This document shows positions 29,196 to 38,790 of a DNA stretch of 64,000 bases, piece after piece (the first letter of the stretch is position 1; every line of letters starts with the position of its first letter). The notes beneath the pieces were generated by a model. That model saw nothing but the letters and a program-made list of their open reading frames with translations. It was not told where the DNA came from and did not search any database. The DNA is taken from positions 620,001 to 684,000 of the forward strand of contig CAWHFO010000060.1 of NCBI GenBank assembly GCA_963828215.1, read 5' to 3'. The position numbers and the translations under genes were made by a program. Source of the DNA: CAVTJL01 sp963828215. GTDB taxonomy: Bacteria; Pseudomonadota; Alphaproteobacteria; Geminicoccales; Geminicoccaceae.

Positions 29196-29981
29196 GGGCG
29201 TGGCGCGCCCCCGTGACGCTCCTGGCCACCGCCCTCCTGGGCGCCTGCGCCGCGTCCGGAGGACCGCCGGCGCCGGAGCCGGCCACGACCCCCGCGCCGG
29301 CCTCCGCCACCCCAGCTTCGGGCTCCGCTACCGACACGCTGGCCGAGCCCGAACTCCCTGAGCTACCCGATCCAGATCTACGATCCGCTGGAGCGTTTCA
29401 ATCGCAACGTCTACTGGTTCAACGCCGACTTCGATCGGAAGGTCTATCTGCCGGTCGTCCGCGGCTACGAGTACGTGACGCCGGTCTTCGTCCAGCACCG
29501 CGTGTCCAACTTCTTCAACAACCTGGAGGAGCTCAGGAACACCCTGAACAGCCTGCTCCAGCTCCGGCCGGAGGTGGCGAGCCGGGCCGTGATCCGCTTC
29601 CTCGTCAACTCCACGGTGGGCCTGCTCGGCACATTCGACGTCGCCGGCGACCTGGGCGTGGCACCCCAGCCCGAGGATTTCGGCCAGACGCTCGGATGGT
29701 GGGGCACGCCGCCCGGGGCCTATCTCGTCCTGCCCGTCCTCGGGCCTTCGAACTTCCGCGACGCGACCGGCCGCGGCGTCGACTTCGTGGCCGACTACAC
29801 GGTGCCGCCGGCGGCCCAGATCAACGACGCGGTCTACTTCAGCCCGGCGGTTCTGGCCCTCTATGCCATCGACGCGCGGCATCAGGAGACATTCCGCTAC
29901 TACCAGACGGGCTCGCCGTTCGAGTATGATTTCGTCCGCTTCCTCTACACCAAGTCGCGCGAGCTCTCGATCGGGCACTGA
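29192..29981 (+). CDS. mlaA: Phospholipid-transport lipoprotein MlaA/VacJ (one frameshift)
   Basis: Outer-membrane lipoprotein that removes surface phospholipid in the Mla pathway. It has a lipoprotein signal (LLATALLGACAAS) and a Pro/Ala linker, then the MlaA core: YPIQIYDPLERFNRNVYWFN, FFNNLEELRNTLNSLLQLRP, VNSTVGLLGTFDVA and LGPSNFRDATGRGVD. The frame breaks at about 29346. Removing one C from CCC gives LAEPNSLSYPIQIY and a single protein of about 262 residues. The GTG start overlaps the upstream hydrolase stop. No MlaBCDEF genes are in the window. Confidence 0.9.
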
Positions 29982-29995
29982 GCCCCGCCGCAGGC

Positions 29996-32125
29996 TTACT
30001 CGGCAGCCGCCGGCGGCTCGACGGGTGAGGGCGGTGCCACGGCCGAGGGCACCTCGACGGCCGGGGCCGGCCCCCCCGGCGGCTTTTGAGGGTTGGCCGG
30101 CGGCGGCAGGTGGGCGCTCGTCGGCACCGCGACGTTCGAGAGGGCGAAGCGGATGCCGTTGGCCTCGAATTCGTTCTTGATCTTGGCCAGGATGGCGCGC
30201 CGGACGATGAACTGCTGACCTGGCAGCGTCGTGATCTTGGTGCGAAGCTGCAGGCCGAAGTCGCCCATGGCGAAGATGCCCTGGGACTTCAGCGGATCGA
30301 GGACGTAGATGGCGAGCTCCGGGTCGGCCATGACCTCGGCGCTCACCCGCTTGACGATCTTCCTCACCTTCTCGACGTCGGTATCGTAGGTGACGTTGAG
30401 GACGAGCTTGTCGATCACCCAGTCGCGGCTCATGTTCTCGATGGCGCCCAAGGATCCGAAGGGCACCGTGTAGAGTGGGCCGCGCTGGTGGCGGAGCTTC
30501 ACCGAGCGCAGCGAGAACAATTCGACCGTCCCCTTGACGTTGCCGCTGACGATGTACTCGCCGACCCGGAAGGCGTCGTCGAGAACGAAGAACATGCCGG
30601 CGATGATGTCCTTGACGATGCTCTGGGCGCCGAAGCCGATGGCGACGCCGACCACGCCGGCCCCGGCGATCAGGGGGGCGATCTGCACGCCCGTGCTGGC
30701 GAGGGCCATGAGCACGGCGGTCGTCGCAAGGACGATGAAGAGGACGTTGCGGATGATCGGCAGCAGGGTGCGGAGCCGCGCCCGGCGCCGGGCCTCGTCG
30801 GGGTCGAGGCCCTCATGCTGCTGCGAGACATGGATGTAGCGGTCGATCGCCGTCTTGGCGACGTGCCAGGTGAACTCGGCGAGCATGAGGATGACGACGA
30901 TCTGGAGCCCCATGCCGACCAGCCGGTCCGGACCGGTCTCGCGCCGGCCGATGTCCAGCGGGTCGAAGCCGCAGGCCCAGGCCACCAGGAACGCGGCTCC
31001 GACGATCAGGGCGAGGCGGACGCCGCGCTCGATCGCGGCAGCCAGCACGCTCGGCGGCTCGTTCTGCTGCACGGTCGCGCCGATGGGCCGCAGCAGGTGG
31101 TTGACCGAGGCCTGGGCGACCCGGATCGCGGCCGGCAGGAGGCCGGCCACCAGCAGGATCGAGAAGGCCGGTATCGCCCCGATCGCCCACAGCAGCCAGA
31201 GCGCCGCGACGAGAAGCGAGGCCATGATGGCGCGGGCGTGGCGGGGATGATCCTCGTCCTGGCCCGCCGCCAGGGCCGCTCGCGGTCGCGGGCGACGCCA
31301 GATGGTCTCGAGGGCCACAGCGACCAGGCCCAGCCCCAGCAGGTAGGCCACGATCTGGCGTGCCGGCGGCGTCAGGCCCAGCGTGCTCAGGCTGGAGACG
31401 GCCGCGTAGCCGAACAGCAGGACGGCCGTGAAGGCGCAGAAGCGGCGATACCAGAAGCGCGCCCCTTCATCGTCGATGGGGCTGAGCCGCAGATGCGGCA
31501 GGGTCGGCGCGAGCAGCACGCGGGCCAGGATCGACACCAGCAGAAGCGCCACGAGCGCCCCCAGGAACCGGTCCAGGACGAGCTCCAAGCGGGGCGGCCA
31601 GTCGACCGCCAGGAGCCCGCCGCAAGTCACGGCGGCGAAGACCAGCACCGAGAGGGCGGCGAGCACCAGGCGGAGCCCAACCTTGGCGACCCGGGCCGCC
31701 ACGGTCGCCTCGGAGGCATCGAGGACGCGGCGGCGGAGCCGGCGCACGGCGCGCAGGAACAGCCACTCGGCGACCCAGCCCAGGGCCAGCACGCAGCCGA
31801 GCAGCAGGAACGACAGGAGCAGCCGGGCCGGCGACGCCTCGCCCTGGAGCTGCCGAAGCGCGCCCGCGACCTCCGCCGGCAGCTGCGGCAGCTCGCTTAC
31901 GATCGCCCGGCGATGGTCGCGCAGCAGCTCGAGCCGATGCGCCAGCACGACGTCGAGATCGGGGGCCGCCGGCGCGGGTGCTGCCGCATCGGCCTCGCCC
32001 GCCGGCGCGGCCGCCGCGGCCGGATCGGGCGCCGCCTGCACGACGGTCAGGAGCAAAAGAAAAAAGACGGCAAGCCGCGACAGCGGCGCCGCGATGCCGC
32101 GAGGCGGCCGTGGCCTGAGCATCAT
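29996..32125 (-). CDS. Mechanosensitive ion channel protein, MscS family
   Basis: 709-residue channel with a cleavable signal (LAVFFLLLLTVVQAAPDPA), an Ala/Pro-rich linker, about ten membrane helices and the MscS core: LIAGAGVVGVAIGFGAQ, VKDIIAGMFFVLDDAFRVGE and LYTVPFGSLGAIENMSRD. A long Pro-rich C-terminal tail follows. The much longer open frame upstream is ignored; the tandem ATGs at 32125/32122 give a proper signal peptide. It is unrelated in close sequence to the other MscS gene near 15 kb, so the two are not a recent duplication. It converges with mlaA. Confidence 0.9.
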   Translation of the reverse strand: MMLRPRPPRGIAAPLSRLAVFFLLLLTVVQAAPDPAAAAAPAGEADAAAPAPAAPDLDVVLAHRLELLRDHRRAIVSELPQLPAEVAGALRQLQGEASPARLLLSFLLLGCVLALGWVAEWLFLRAVRRLRRRVLDASEATVAARVAKVGLRLVLAALSVLVFAAVTCGGLLAVDWPPRLELVLDRFLGALVALLLVSILARVLLAPTLPHLRLSPIDDEGARFWYRRFCAFTAVLLFGYAAVSSLSTLGLTPPARQIVAYLLGLGLVAVALETIWRRPRPRAALAAGQDEDHPRHARAIMASLLVAALWLLWAIGAIPAFSILLVAGLLPAAIRVAQASVNHLLRPIGATVQQNEPPSVLAAAIERGVRLALIVGAAFLVAWACGFDPLDIGRRETGPDRLVGMGLQIVVILMLAEFTWHVAKTAIDRYIHVSQQHEGLDPDEARRRARLRTLLPIIRNVLFIVLATTAVLMALASTGVQIAPLIAGAGVVGVAIGFGAQSIVKDIIAGMFFVLDDAFRVGEYIVSGNVKGTVELFSLRSVKLRHQRGPLYTVPFGSLGAIENMSRDWVIDKLVLNVTYDTDVEKVRKIVKRVSAEVMADPELAIYVLDPLKSQGIFAMGDFGLQLRTKITTLPGQQFIVRRAILAKIKNEFEANGIRFALSNVAVPTSAHLPPPANPQKPPGGPAPAVEVPSAVAPPSPVEPPAAAE

Positions 32126-32315
32126 GCTGGCCCCTTGGGCGGAGAAGAGCCCTGGTGCCTTGCCTAGGCGAGAACGGCTGCCCGGTCCAGGTCGACGATG
32201 CGGGCGGGGCGACGGCACTCTCGGTCGGGGCTTCACCTCGGCACCGGTTCTGCTATTCAGGGAGCATCGCGGAAGGAAACGCCGGCAGCGTCGCCGGCTC
32301 GACGATTGCCAAGCG

Positions 32316-33212
32316 ATGACGAAGCACTTTCTGGACCTCGACCGGATCGAGGGGGGCGACCTCCGGAGGATCGTCGAGACGGCCAAGGCGTTCAAGGGCG
32401 GGTCGCCCGAGCGCCCGATGGCCGGCAAGACGCTGGCCATGATCTTCGACAAGCCCTCGACCCGCACCCGCGTCTCGTTCGAGGTGGCGGTGAAGCAGCT
32501 CGGCGGCGACGCGGTCGTGCTCAGCACCCGCGACATGCAGCTCGGGCGGGGCGAGACGATCGCCGACACGGCGAGGGTGCTCTCCCGCTACGTCGATGCC
32601 ATCATGCTGAGGACCGACGCCCACCGGAAGCTGCTGGAGCTGGCCGAGCACGCGACGGTGCCGGTCATCAACGGCCTGACCGACGGCTCGCACCCCTGCC
32701 AGATCATGGCCGACGTGCTGACCATCGAGGAGCACAAGGGGCCGATCCGCGACCTGACCCTCGCCTGGTCGGGCGATGCCAACAATGTCACGGCCTCGCT
32801 GGTCCATGCCGCGGTCCGCTTCGACTTCCGCCTCAACATCGCCTGCCCGCCGCAGCTGGCGCCCGGACCCGACCTCCTGGCCTGGGCGGCCGAGCGGCAG
32901 GGCCGGGTCAGCGTGACCAGCGATCCCGTCGCGGCCGTGACCGGCGCCGACGCCGTCTTCGCCGACACCTGGGTGTCGATGGGGGACGGCGACATCGAGC
33001 GGCGTCACCGTCTGCTAGAGCCCTATCGGGTCGACGCGCGCCTGATGGGCCGGGCCCGGCCGGGCGCCATCTTCCTGCACTGCCTGCCGGCCCATCGCGG
33101 CGACGAGGTGACGGCCGAGGTCATCGACGGGCCGCAGTCCGTCGTGCTCGACGAGGCCGAGAACCGGCTGCACGCGCAGAAGGCTATTCTCGCCTGGTGC
33201 GTCGCCGGCTAA
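32316..33212 (+). CDS. argF: Ornithine carbamoyltransferase
   Basis: Transfers carbamoyl phosphate to ornithine to make citrulline. The 298-residue product has the carbamoyl-phosphate motif DKPSTRTRVSFEV, the DGSHPCQ segment, the ornithine-binding SMGDGD loop and the catalytic HCLPAHRGDEVT. The ATG at 32316 precedes TKHFLDLDRI, the usual N-terminus; the longer open frame is a shadow of the opposite MscS gene. It is followed 11 bases later by hslO. Confidence 0.95.
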   Translation: MTKHFLDLDRIEGGDLRRIVETAKAFKGGSPERPMAGKTLAMIFDKPSTRTRVSFEVAVKQLGGDAVVLSTRDMQLGRGETIADTARVLSRYVDAIMLRTDAHRKLLELAEHATVPVINGLTDGSHPCQIMADVLTIEEHKGPIRDLTLAWSGDANNVTASLVHAAVRFDFRLNIACPPQLAPGPDLLAWAAERQGRVSVTSDPVAAVTGADAVFADTWVSMGDGDIERRHRLLEPYRVDARLMGRARPGAIFLHCLPAHRGDEVTAEVIDGPQSVVLDEAENRLHAQKAILAWCVAG

Positions 33213-33223
33213 GCTCGAGCTCG

Positions 33224-34138
33224 ATGAGCGCTTACCTGCCTGCCAGCGACGTCCTGCGGCCGTTTCAGCTCGAGCGCTCGCAGATCCGCGGACGGTTCGT
33301 CCGGCTCGGCCGGACGATCGACTATGTGCTGGAGGCGCACGCCTACCCCGATCCGGTGGGTCGCCTGCTGGGCGAGCTTCTGGTGCTCGCCGGCGGGCTC
33401 GCCGGCGGCCTCAAGTTCGATGGCCGGTTCAGCCTGCAGATCCGGGGCAAGGGTCCGGTGAGCCTGATGGTCGCCGATTGCACGAACGAGGGCGCCATGC
33501 GCGGCTACGCCAGCTTCGACGCCGACGCGCTGGCCAGCGCCGAGACCGCCGACACGCAGAGCCTGGTCGGCGGCGGGCTGCTGGCGCTGACCGTCGACCA
33601 GAGCGGCTCCGGCGGCGAGATCTACCAGGGCATCGTCGAGCTCGACGGGGCGACGCTCGCCGAGTCGATGCTGGGCTATTTCCAGCGCTCCGAGCAGGTT
33701 CGGACCGGCATCAAGGTGGCCCTCGGCCGCGACGACGCCACGGGCGCCTGGCAGGGCGGTGCCATCATCCTCCAGGCGCTGCCCGGCACGGCGCCCGAGG
33801 ACGGCACCGATCCCGACGAGGCGTGGCGGGAGGCCATGATCCTGCTGAGCTCGGCCCAGGACGAGGAGCTGGCCGACCCGGCTCTGGCACCGGACACCGT
33901 GCTCTACCGGCTCTTCCACGAGACCGGCGTGCGGGTCTTCGACGCGCTGCGCCTGGCGCCGGGCTGCAGCTGCGACGAGGATCGGGTGACCGCCATGCTC
34001 GATCGCTTCCCGCTCGACGACCTCCTGGAGATGCGCCTGCCGGACGGCAGCGTGGAGGTCACCTGCCAGTTCTGCTCGTCCCTCTACCGTTTCGATCCCG
34101 GACGCATCGCCCGGATGCTGGAGAGCCGTCGGCACTGA
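33224..34138 (+). CDS. hslO: Redox-activated chaperone Hsp33
   Basis: Holdase chaperone switched on by oxidation of a zinc-bound cysteine cluster. The 304-residue product carries the four cysteines CSC (in LAPGCSCDEDR) and CQFC (VTCQFCSSLYRF) near the C-terminus, and the N-terminal core YVLEAHAYPDPVGRLLGEL. It lies directly downstream of argF, an arrangement frequent in alphaproteobacteria. The next lipoprotein gene begins 1 base after its stop, indicating one operon. Confidence 0.94.
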   Translation: MSAYLPASDVLRPFQLERSQIRGRFVRLGRTIDYVLEAHAYPDPVGRLLGELLVLAGGLAGGLKFDGRFSLQIRGKGPVSLMVADCTNEGAMRGYASFDADALASAETADTQSLVGGGLLALTVDQSGSGGEIYQGIVELDGATLAESMLGYFQRSEQVRTGIKVALGRDDATGAWQGGAIILQALPGTAPEDGTDPDEAWREAMILLSSAQDEELADPALAPDTVLYRLFHETGVRVFDALRLAPGCSCDEDRVTAMLDRFPLDDLLEMRLPDGSVEVTCQFCSSLYRFDPGRIARMLESRRH

Positions 34139-34139
34139 C

Positions 34140-34727
34140 ATGCGCATCATGCCCGCCCTGGCCGCCCTTCTGGGCGGCGCCCTCCTGCTCGCGGCCTGCG
34201 GCGGCACCGAGCCGCCCGAGCGGGTCCAGGCCTACACCAAGGAGCCGCCGGTCCGTCTCACGGTCAACGTGGTCGAGGTCGAGAACCGCAATCCGCCCTT
34301 GCCCCAGGCCAATTTCATCGACGAGCGCCGCAGCCGGGAGCTGGCCGATCAGGCGACGACCTTCCTGAAGGCGCAGCTTCAGGCCGCCGGCGGGAGCGGC
34401 TCGGCCCGGGCGACGATCGAGCAGGCGAGCGTGCTCGAGCGGCTCATCCCCGGCCGCTCGGGCGGCTTCGGCGCCCTGGTGACGGGCGAGCAGACCTACA
34501 GTCTCGACGCCAATCTCCGGGTCCGCGTGATCATCCTCGACGCCAGCGGGGCGGACAAGGGCTGGGCCGACGCCGGCGTCGTCCTGTCCCGCTCGCTCAG
34601 GGCCGGGACCTCGGTGGTCGCGCGTGACACCGCCGCCCGCCAGCTCGAGGCCGACCTCGTGGCCCAGCTCGACAAGACGCTGAAGCAGTCCATCGCCGAC
34701 AATCTGGGCAGCTACATCGCTCCCTGA
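34140..34727 (+). CDS. Small lipoprotein of unknown function
   Basis: 195-residue predicted lipoprotein: signal LAALLGGALLLAACGG with the lipobox cysteine, then a mixed alpha/beta region with SLDANLRVRVIILDASGADK and a C-terminal helix QLEADLVAQLDKTLKQSIAD. I do not recognise a named family. It is transcribed with argF-hslO (the start touches the hslO stop). Location is presumably the outer-membrane inner leaflet or the periplasmic face. Confidence 0.75.
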   Translation: MRIMPALAALLGGALLLAACGGTEPPERVQAYTKEPPVRLTVNVVEVENRNPPLPQANFIDERRSRELADQATTFLKAQLQAAGGSGSARATIEQASVLERLIPGRSGGFGALVTGEQTYSLDANLRVRVIILDASGADKGWADAGVVLSRSLRAGTSVVARDTAARQLEADLVAQLDKTLKQSIADNLGSYIAP

Positions 34728-34955
34728 CCGCCGGTGCGGCACCTTCTCGACCAGCGACGCTCGGCGCCCCTGCCGCGCGGGACGCTCGCTCGGCGCATCG
34801 CCGCGATGCGGTTGTGCAACACTGCTCCATCCGTCCGCCCCAAGGCTCGCATTGATCGTGCGCCCGCTCCGCATGGGGGGCACAAAGGGGCATGGTCCGG
34901 CACCACAACGCCGAGACGAGAGACCACAAGACTGTTGCCGCAAGGGGATTGCGAT

Positions 34956-35447
34956 ATGAAGAGCCTCGCCATCATCACCGGTGCCGCCATGGCGCTCGTC
35001 TCGGCATCGGCGCTCGCCGCGGGCGGCGACAGCACGGGCTGCGGCCTCGGCACGACGCTGTTCGACGGTCAGACGGGTGCCGTACCCCAGATCCTGGCGG
35101 TGACGACCAACGGCACCTCGGGCAACCAGACCTTCGGCATCTCGACCGGCACTCTGGGCTGCGTCCGGGACGGCACGGTCAAGCCGGCATCCAAGGTCGC
35201 CATGTTCATGGGTTCCAACATGAACAAGCTCGCCCTCGACATGTCACGCGGCCAGGGCGAGTCCCTGAGCACGCTGGCCCAGATGATGGGCGTGAAGGAG
35301 GCCGACCGCGAGCGCTTCTACAGCGTCGCCCAGGCCAATGTGGACACCATCTTCCCGAGCACGACGACGACCGCCGGGCAGGCCCTGGCGGCGCTCGACG
35401 AGTCGCTGGCCAAGGACCCGCAGCTCCGCCGCTACGTCCTGGTCTGA
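34956..35447 (+). CDS. DUF3015 family periplasmic protein
   Basis: 163-residue exported protein with a signal peptide (IITGAAMALVSASALAAGG), then the DUF3015 pattern DSTGCGLGTTLFDGQTG, NGTSGNQTFGISTGTLGC and MSRGQGESLSTLAQMMG. Two cysteines probably form a disulfide. The ATG at 34956 follows AAGGGGA. Function is unknown. DUF3015 is often found next to DUF4105, as here (65-base gap), which suggests a shared envelope role. Confidence 0.85.
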   Translation: MKSLAIITGAAMALVSASALAAGGDSTGCGLGTTLFDGQTGAVPQILAVTTNGTSGNQTFGISTGTLGCVRDGTVKPASKVAMFMGSNMNKLALDMSRGQGESLSTLAQMMGVKEADRERFYSVAQANVDTIFPSTTTTAGQALAALDESLAKDPQLRRYVLV

Positions 35448-35512
35448 TCACCGCCCAGGCCGCTTGACCGGGTCGGCGCCTTCCCGGCCGACCCGCGCGA
35501 GCGAGGGGAGCC

Positions 35513-37419
35513 ATGGTTCGTGGGGCGCTGCGGGCGGCGGCGATTCTCGTCGTGCTCGTATCCCATCAGGCTGGGGCGGCCGATCTCGAGGCGCTGCGCG
35601 CCCAGGCCCGCGCGGCGGGTCTGGCGAGCGACCCGCAATGGCTGGCCCTGCTGCACTACCATAGCCGGCTGGGGCCGCGGCCGCCGCGCAGCCTGATCGA
35701 CGATCCGGCTTTCTTTCTGGCGCCGACGGGCGCCGTCGATCCCGCGGCCGAGCTCGACGCGACGCTCCTGGCCTTCGCCGGGCCGGCGCCCCGTGCCGGT
35801 GGCGACGATGATCCACGCTGCCTCTGGCCCGCCCGCTGGCGCTGGCTGAGCAGCCGGCTTCCCCTCGCCCGGGGAGAGAACGGGCAGCCCGCCTGCCCTG
35901 CGCTCGAGGCCTGGCTCGCGGCCATCGATCCCGGATCGGCGACGCTCGTCTTTCCCGCCGCCTATCTGAACAACCCCTCCTCGATGTTCGGGCACACCTT
36001 CCTGAGGATCGATCCACCGCGGCAGGAGGGAGCGACGCCGCTCGCCTCCTATGCGGTCAACTATGGTGCCGTGACCGGCAGCGACGGCGGCGTGCTTTTT
36101 GCGGTGCGTGGGCTGACCGGCGGCTACAAGGGCTACTACTCGATCCAGCCCTACTACGTGTCGGTGCGGACCTACAGCGATCTCGAGAGCCGCGACATCT
36201 GGGAATACGAGCTGTCGCTGGACTCCGGGCGAGGTCGATCTTCTCGTCCGCAACGTCTGGGAGCTGCGCGGCCGCTGGTCCGACTACTACTTCCTCAAGG
36301 AAAACTGCTCCTTCATGCTCCTGTCGCTCCTCGACGTGGCGCGGCCCAGCCTGCAGCTCGACCAGGGCTTCGATCTCTACGCGATGCCGAACGACACGGT
36401 CCGCCGCGTCCTGGAGGGCGGGGACATCCTGCGCCGGGCCGTCTTCCGCCCGTCGGCCCGCACGCGGATCAACTCGCTCAGACGAAGCCTGCCGGCGCCG
36501 GAGCAGAGCCTGGCGCTCGCTCTCGGGGGCGGCCTGCGCCGGCCCGATGAGCCGCTGCTGCAGGGGGCTGGACCCCGAGCGCCGGGCGCGCGTGATCGAG
36601 CTCGCTCAGGATTTTCTGGAATACCAGCTCGATACCGGGCATTGGCCGCGCGAGGTGGTGGCCCCTCGGGCCCTGGCCCTCATCCGCGCCCGGGGCCAGA
36701 TCGCCGACGTGGCGCCGCCTCCCGACCCGCCGGCGCCGGCCGTGCGGCCCGACCGTGGCCATCTCCCGGCCAGGGCGATGCCGGCGGTCGGGATGACCGG
36801 GCCCAGACCGTTCGCCAGCCTGGAGCTTCGGCCGGCGCTCCACGGCTTCCTCGACCCGTCCGGGGGCTATCTGCCGGGCGCCAGCATCGAGCTCCTCGAC
36901 GGCGAGCTTCGCTACTATCCGTCGCACGGCCTCTCGCTCGAGCGCTTCGACGCTGTCCGGATCGAATCGTTGACGCCGGTCGACCGCCTCTTCCGGCCGT
37001 TGTCCTGGCGGATCGACGTCGGCGCCGAGCGCTGGCGGGAGCGTGGCGACAGCGGCGGCGAGCTGGTGGGCGGCGCCGGCGGTGGCGCCGGCTATGCCCT
37101 GGCCCCCCGGGATGGGCTTCTCGTGTCGGCGATGCTCGGCGGGCAGCTGCTCACCGACAGGAGCTGGCCGCACGGCCGGCTCCTCGGCGTCGGGCCGACG
37201 CTGGACGTCGTCTGGTCGCCCACGGCGAGCTGGACGATCACGCTGGGCGGCGAGCTCGAGGCGGTCCTCGGCGACGGCGTCGACGGCCGCTACGGCCTGA
37301 GCTTGGGCCAGAGCCTCGCCATCAGCCGCAATCTGGCGCTCCGCCTCGATGCCGCCCTCGAGAATGACGGCGGCGATGTCTATCCCGAATGGCGGGCCGG
37401 GCTCGCCTGGTACTTCTGA
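35513..37419 (+). CDS. DUF4105/Lnb N-terminal domain envelope protein (two frameshifts)
   Basis: About 634 residues after repair. It has a signal peptide, then the DUF4105 (Lnb_N) domain with the papain-like pair: His in NPSSMFGHTFLRID and Cys in FLKENCSFMLLSLLD. A C-terminal beta-rich region ends WRAGLAWYF and probably forms a membrane barrel. The frame breaks near 36229 (one extra G: LDSGEVDLLVRNVWELRG) and near 36565 (one extra G: LLQGLDPERRARVIELAQ). In Gram-positives a homologous domain acts in lipoprotein N-acyl transfer; the role in proteobacteria is unknown. The stop overlaps the next start (TGATG). Confidence 0.85.
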
Positions 37420-38285
37420 TGCGTCGGCGCGCCCTGCTTACGCTCGCTGCGGGCGCTCTCCTCGGCGGCTGCGACGGCCTTCTTTTCTATCCCTGGCGCC
37501 AGCTGCCCCTCGAGCCCGGCCAGCTCGGGCTGGCCTACCGCGACCTGTCGTTCACCACCGAGGATGGCGTCCGGCTGCAGGGCTGGTTCCTGCCGAGCCG
37601 CGGCCCATCGCGCGGCACCGTGCTCTTCTTTCACGGCAATGCCCAGAACATCGGCGCCCACCTGCCCAACGTCGCATGGCTGCCCGAGAAAGGCTTCTCG
37701 GTCCTGCTCTTCGACTATCGGGGCTTCGGAGGCTCGCAGGGAACGCCGTCGCTGGAAGGCGTCGGCAAGGACGCCGAGGCCGCGATGCGCCTCGTCCTCA
37801 AGCTCGACGGTGTCGATCCGGAGCGCGTGGTCATCTTCGGCCAGAGCCTCGGCGGCTCGATCGCGATCAGCGCGCTCGCCCGCTTTCCCGAGAAGCAGCG
37901 TTTCAGGGGCCTGGCCGTCGAGGGCGCCCTCGCCAGCTATCGCCAGGTCGCGCGCGAGAAGCTGGCCTCGGCATGGCTGACCTGGCCCTTCCAGGTGCCC
38001 CTCTCCTGGACCATCAGCGACAGCCCCCGCCCGGTCGAGGACATCGCCCGCCTCGCCCCTCTCCCGGTGCTGATCATCGAGGACGGGGCCGACCTCGTCA
38101 TCCCCCACGGCCAGGCGAGCGAGCTCTATGCGGCCGCCCGGCCGCCCAAGACCTTCTGGACCGTGCCGGGAGCTGGCCACATCCAGGCCCTCCTCGACGT
38201 CGCCAACCGCGAGCGCCTCGTCGCCTGGTTCGACGACTGCGCGCTCGCGGGCGCCTGTGCCGCAAAGGCCGGTGCCGAAAGCTGA
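37419..38285 (+). CDS. Alpha/beta hydrolase, predicted lipoprotein
   Basis: 288-residue hydrolase of the BEM46/YfhR type. It has a lipoprotein signal (LAAGALLGGCDG), FFHGNAQNIGAHLPNVAWLP, nucleophile elbow FGQSLGGSIAIS, an acid in IIEDGADLVIPHGQ and the histidine in VPGAGHIQAL. The start ATG shares one base with the DUF4105 stop (TGATG), so translation is coupled and the DUF3015-DUF4105-hydrolase genes form a unit. The substrate is unknown. Confidence 0.85.
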   Translation: MRRRALLTLAAGALLGGCDGLLFYPWRQLPLEPGQLGLAYRDLSFTTEDGVRLQGWFLPSRGPSRGTVLFFHGNAQNIGAHLPNVAWLPEKGFSVLLFDYRGFGGSQGTPSLEGVGKDAEAAMRLVLKLDGVDPERVVIFGQSLGGSIAISALARFPEKQRFRGLAVEGALASYRQVAREKLASAWLTWPFQVPLSWTISDSPRPVEDIARLAPLPVLIIEDGADLVIPHGQASELYAAARPPKTFWTVPGAGHIQALLDVANRERLVAWFDDCALAGACAAKAGAES

Positions 38286-38393
38286 TGGAGCCGCTCGGGC
38301 CGGCGGTTTCCCGCCGGGGGGCGTGGCCTCGAGGCGCTCGGGATGGTGGCGGCGACGCCGGGCCACCTCGAACCGGCAGCCCGCTATCGGCAC
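38286..38393 (-). pseudogene. Remnant of a CorB/HlyC-like C-terminus
   Basis: On the minus strand this stretch reads IAGCRFEVARRRRHHPERLE, which closely matches the C-terminal end of the CorB-like protein encoded at 42858-44201 (VAGYRFEVVQRRRHHLERLK). Only about 20-25 residues remain and there is no start. It is probably a fragment left by an ancient duplication or rearrangement that placed the Asn/Gly-repeat cluster between the two copies. Confidence 0.55.
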
Positions 38394-38790
38394 GGCCCCT
38401 CCTAAGGTGTATCGCCTTTCGACGATCCCCCTCCGCCTCCGGCCGGCTCGGCTGGGTTCCGGGAGGCTGCCCGGGCCCGTCGGCTGTCTCGGGGCCTTTC
38501 GCCGAATGAGCGTGAGGCCCCTGCGCCCGACCCCCGGGGCCGCTCCGCCACGACGAGCAGTCGTCGGCGGTCAGATTGGCTACATCCAATGATCGCGAGG
38601 GCTCCACCTCCGCGCCCTCGTCCATCGCCAGCTTCTTCTTGTAGAATGAATAAAGTGAGGAAACCTGCTCGGGTGATCTCACAGGGCAGCCGTTACGCCA
38701 TCACCAGGAGGTGAGCGGCGGGGTCGGTAACTCAGAAGCGGCGTGACGGGCCACAATGACTTCCGCCGTCCCCTATGGGAGAGAACGGGA
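38394..38790. other. Intergenic region upstream of the Asn/Gly-rich repeat genes
   Basis: About 400 bases without a gene I would call. A minus-strand open frame starting at 38682 (MRSPEQVSSLYSFYKKKLAM) has a protein-like first 45 residues, but then runs into sequence with no coding character and through the hydrolase gene. The region should contain the promoter of the repeat-protein cluster; no clear -35/-10 pair was found by eye. Confidence 0.4.

Noticed and set aside
14432..32125. The two MscS-type channels as a duplicated pair
   Set aside because: Only the generic pore motif is shared; N-terminal regions, lengths and tails differ, so they are separate family members rather than a recent duplication.
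38098..38682. Minus-strand open frame beginning MRSPEQVSSLYSFYKKKLAM
   Set aside because: The first 45 residues look protein-like, but the rest is antisense shadow of the hydrolase gene and intergenic GC-rich sequence; not enough to call a gene.
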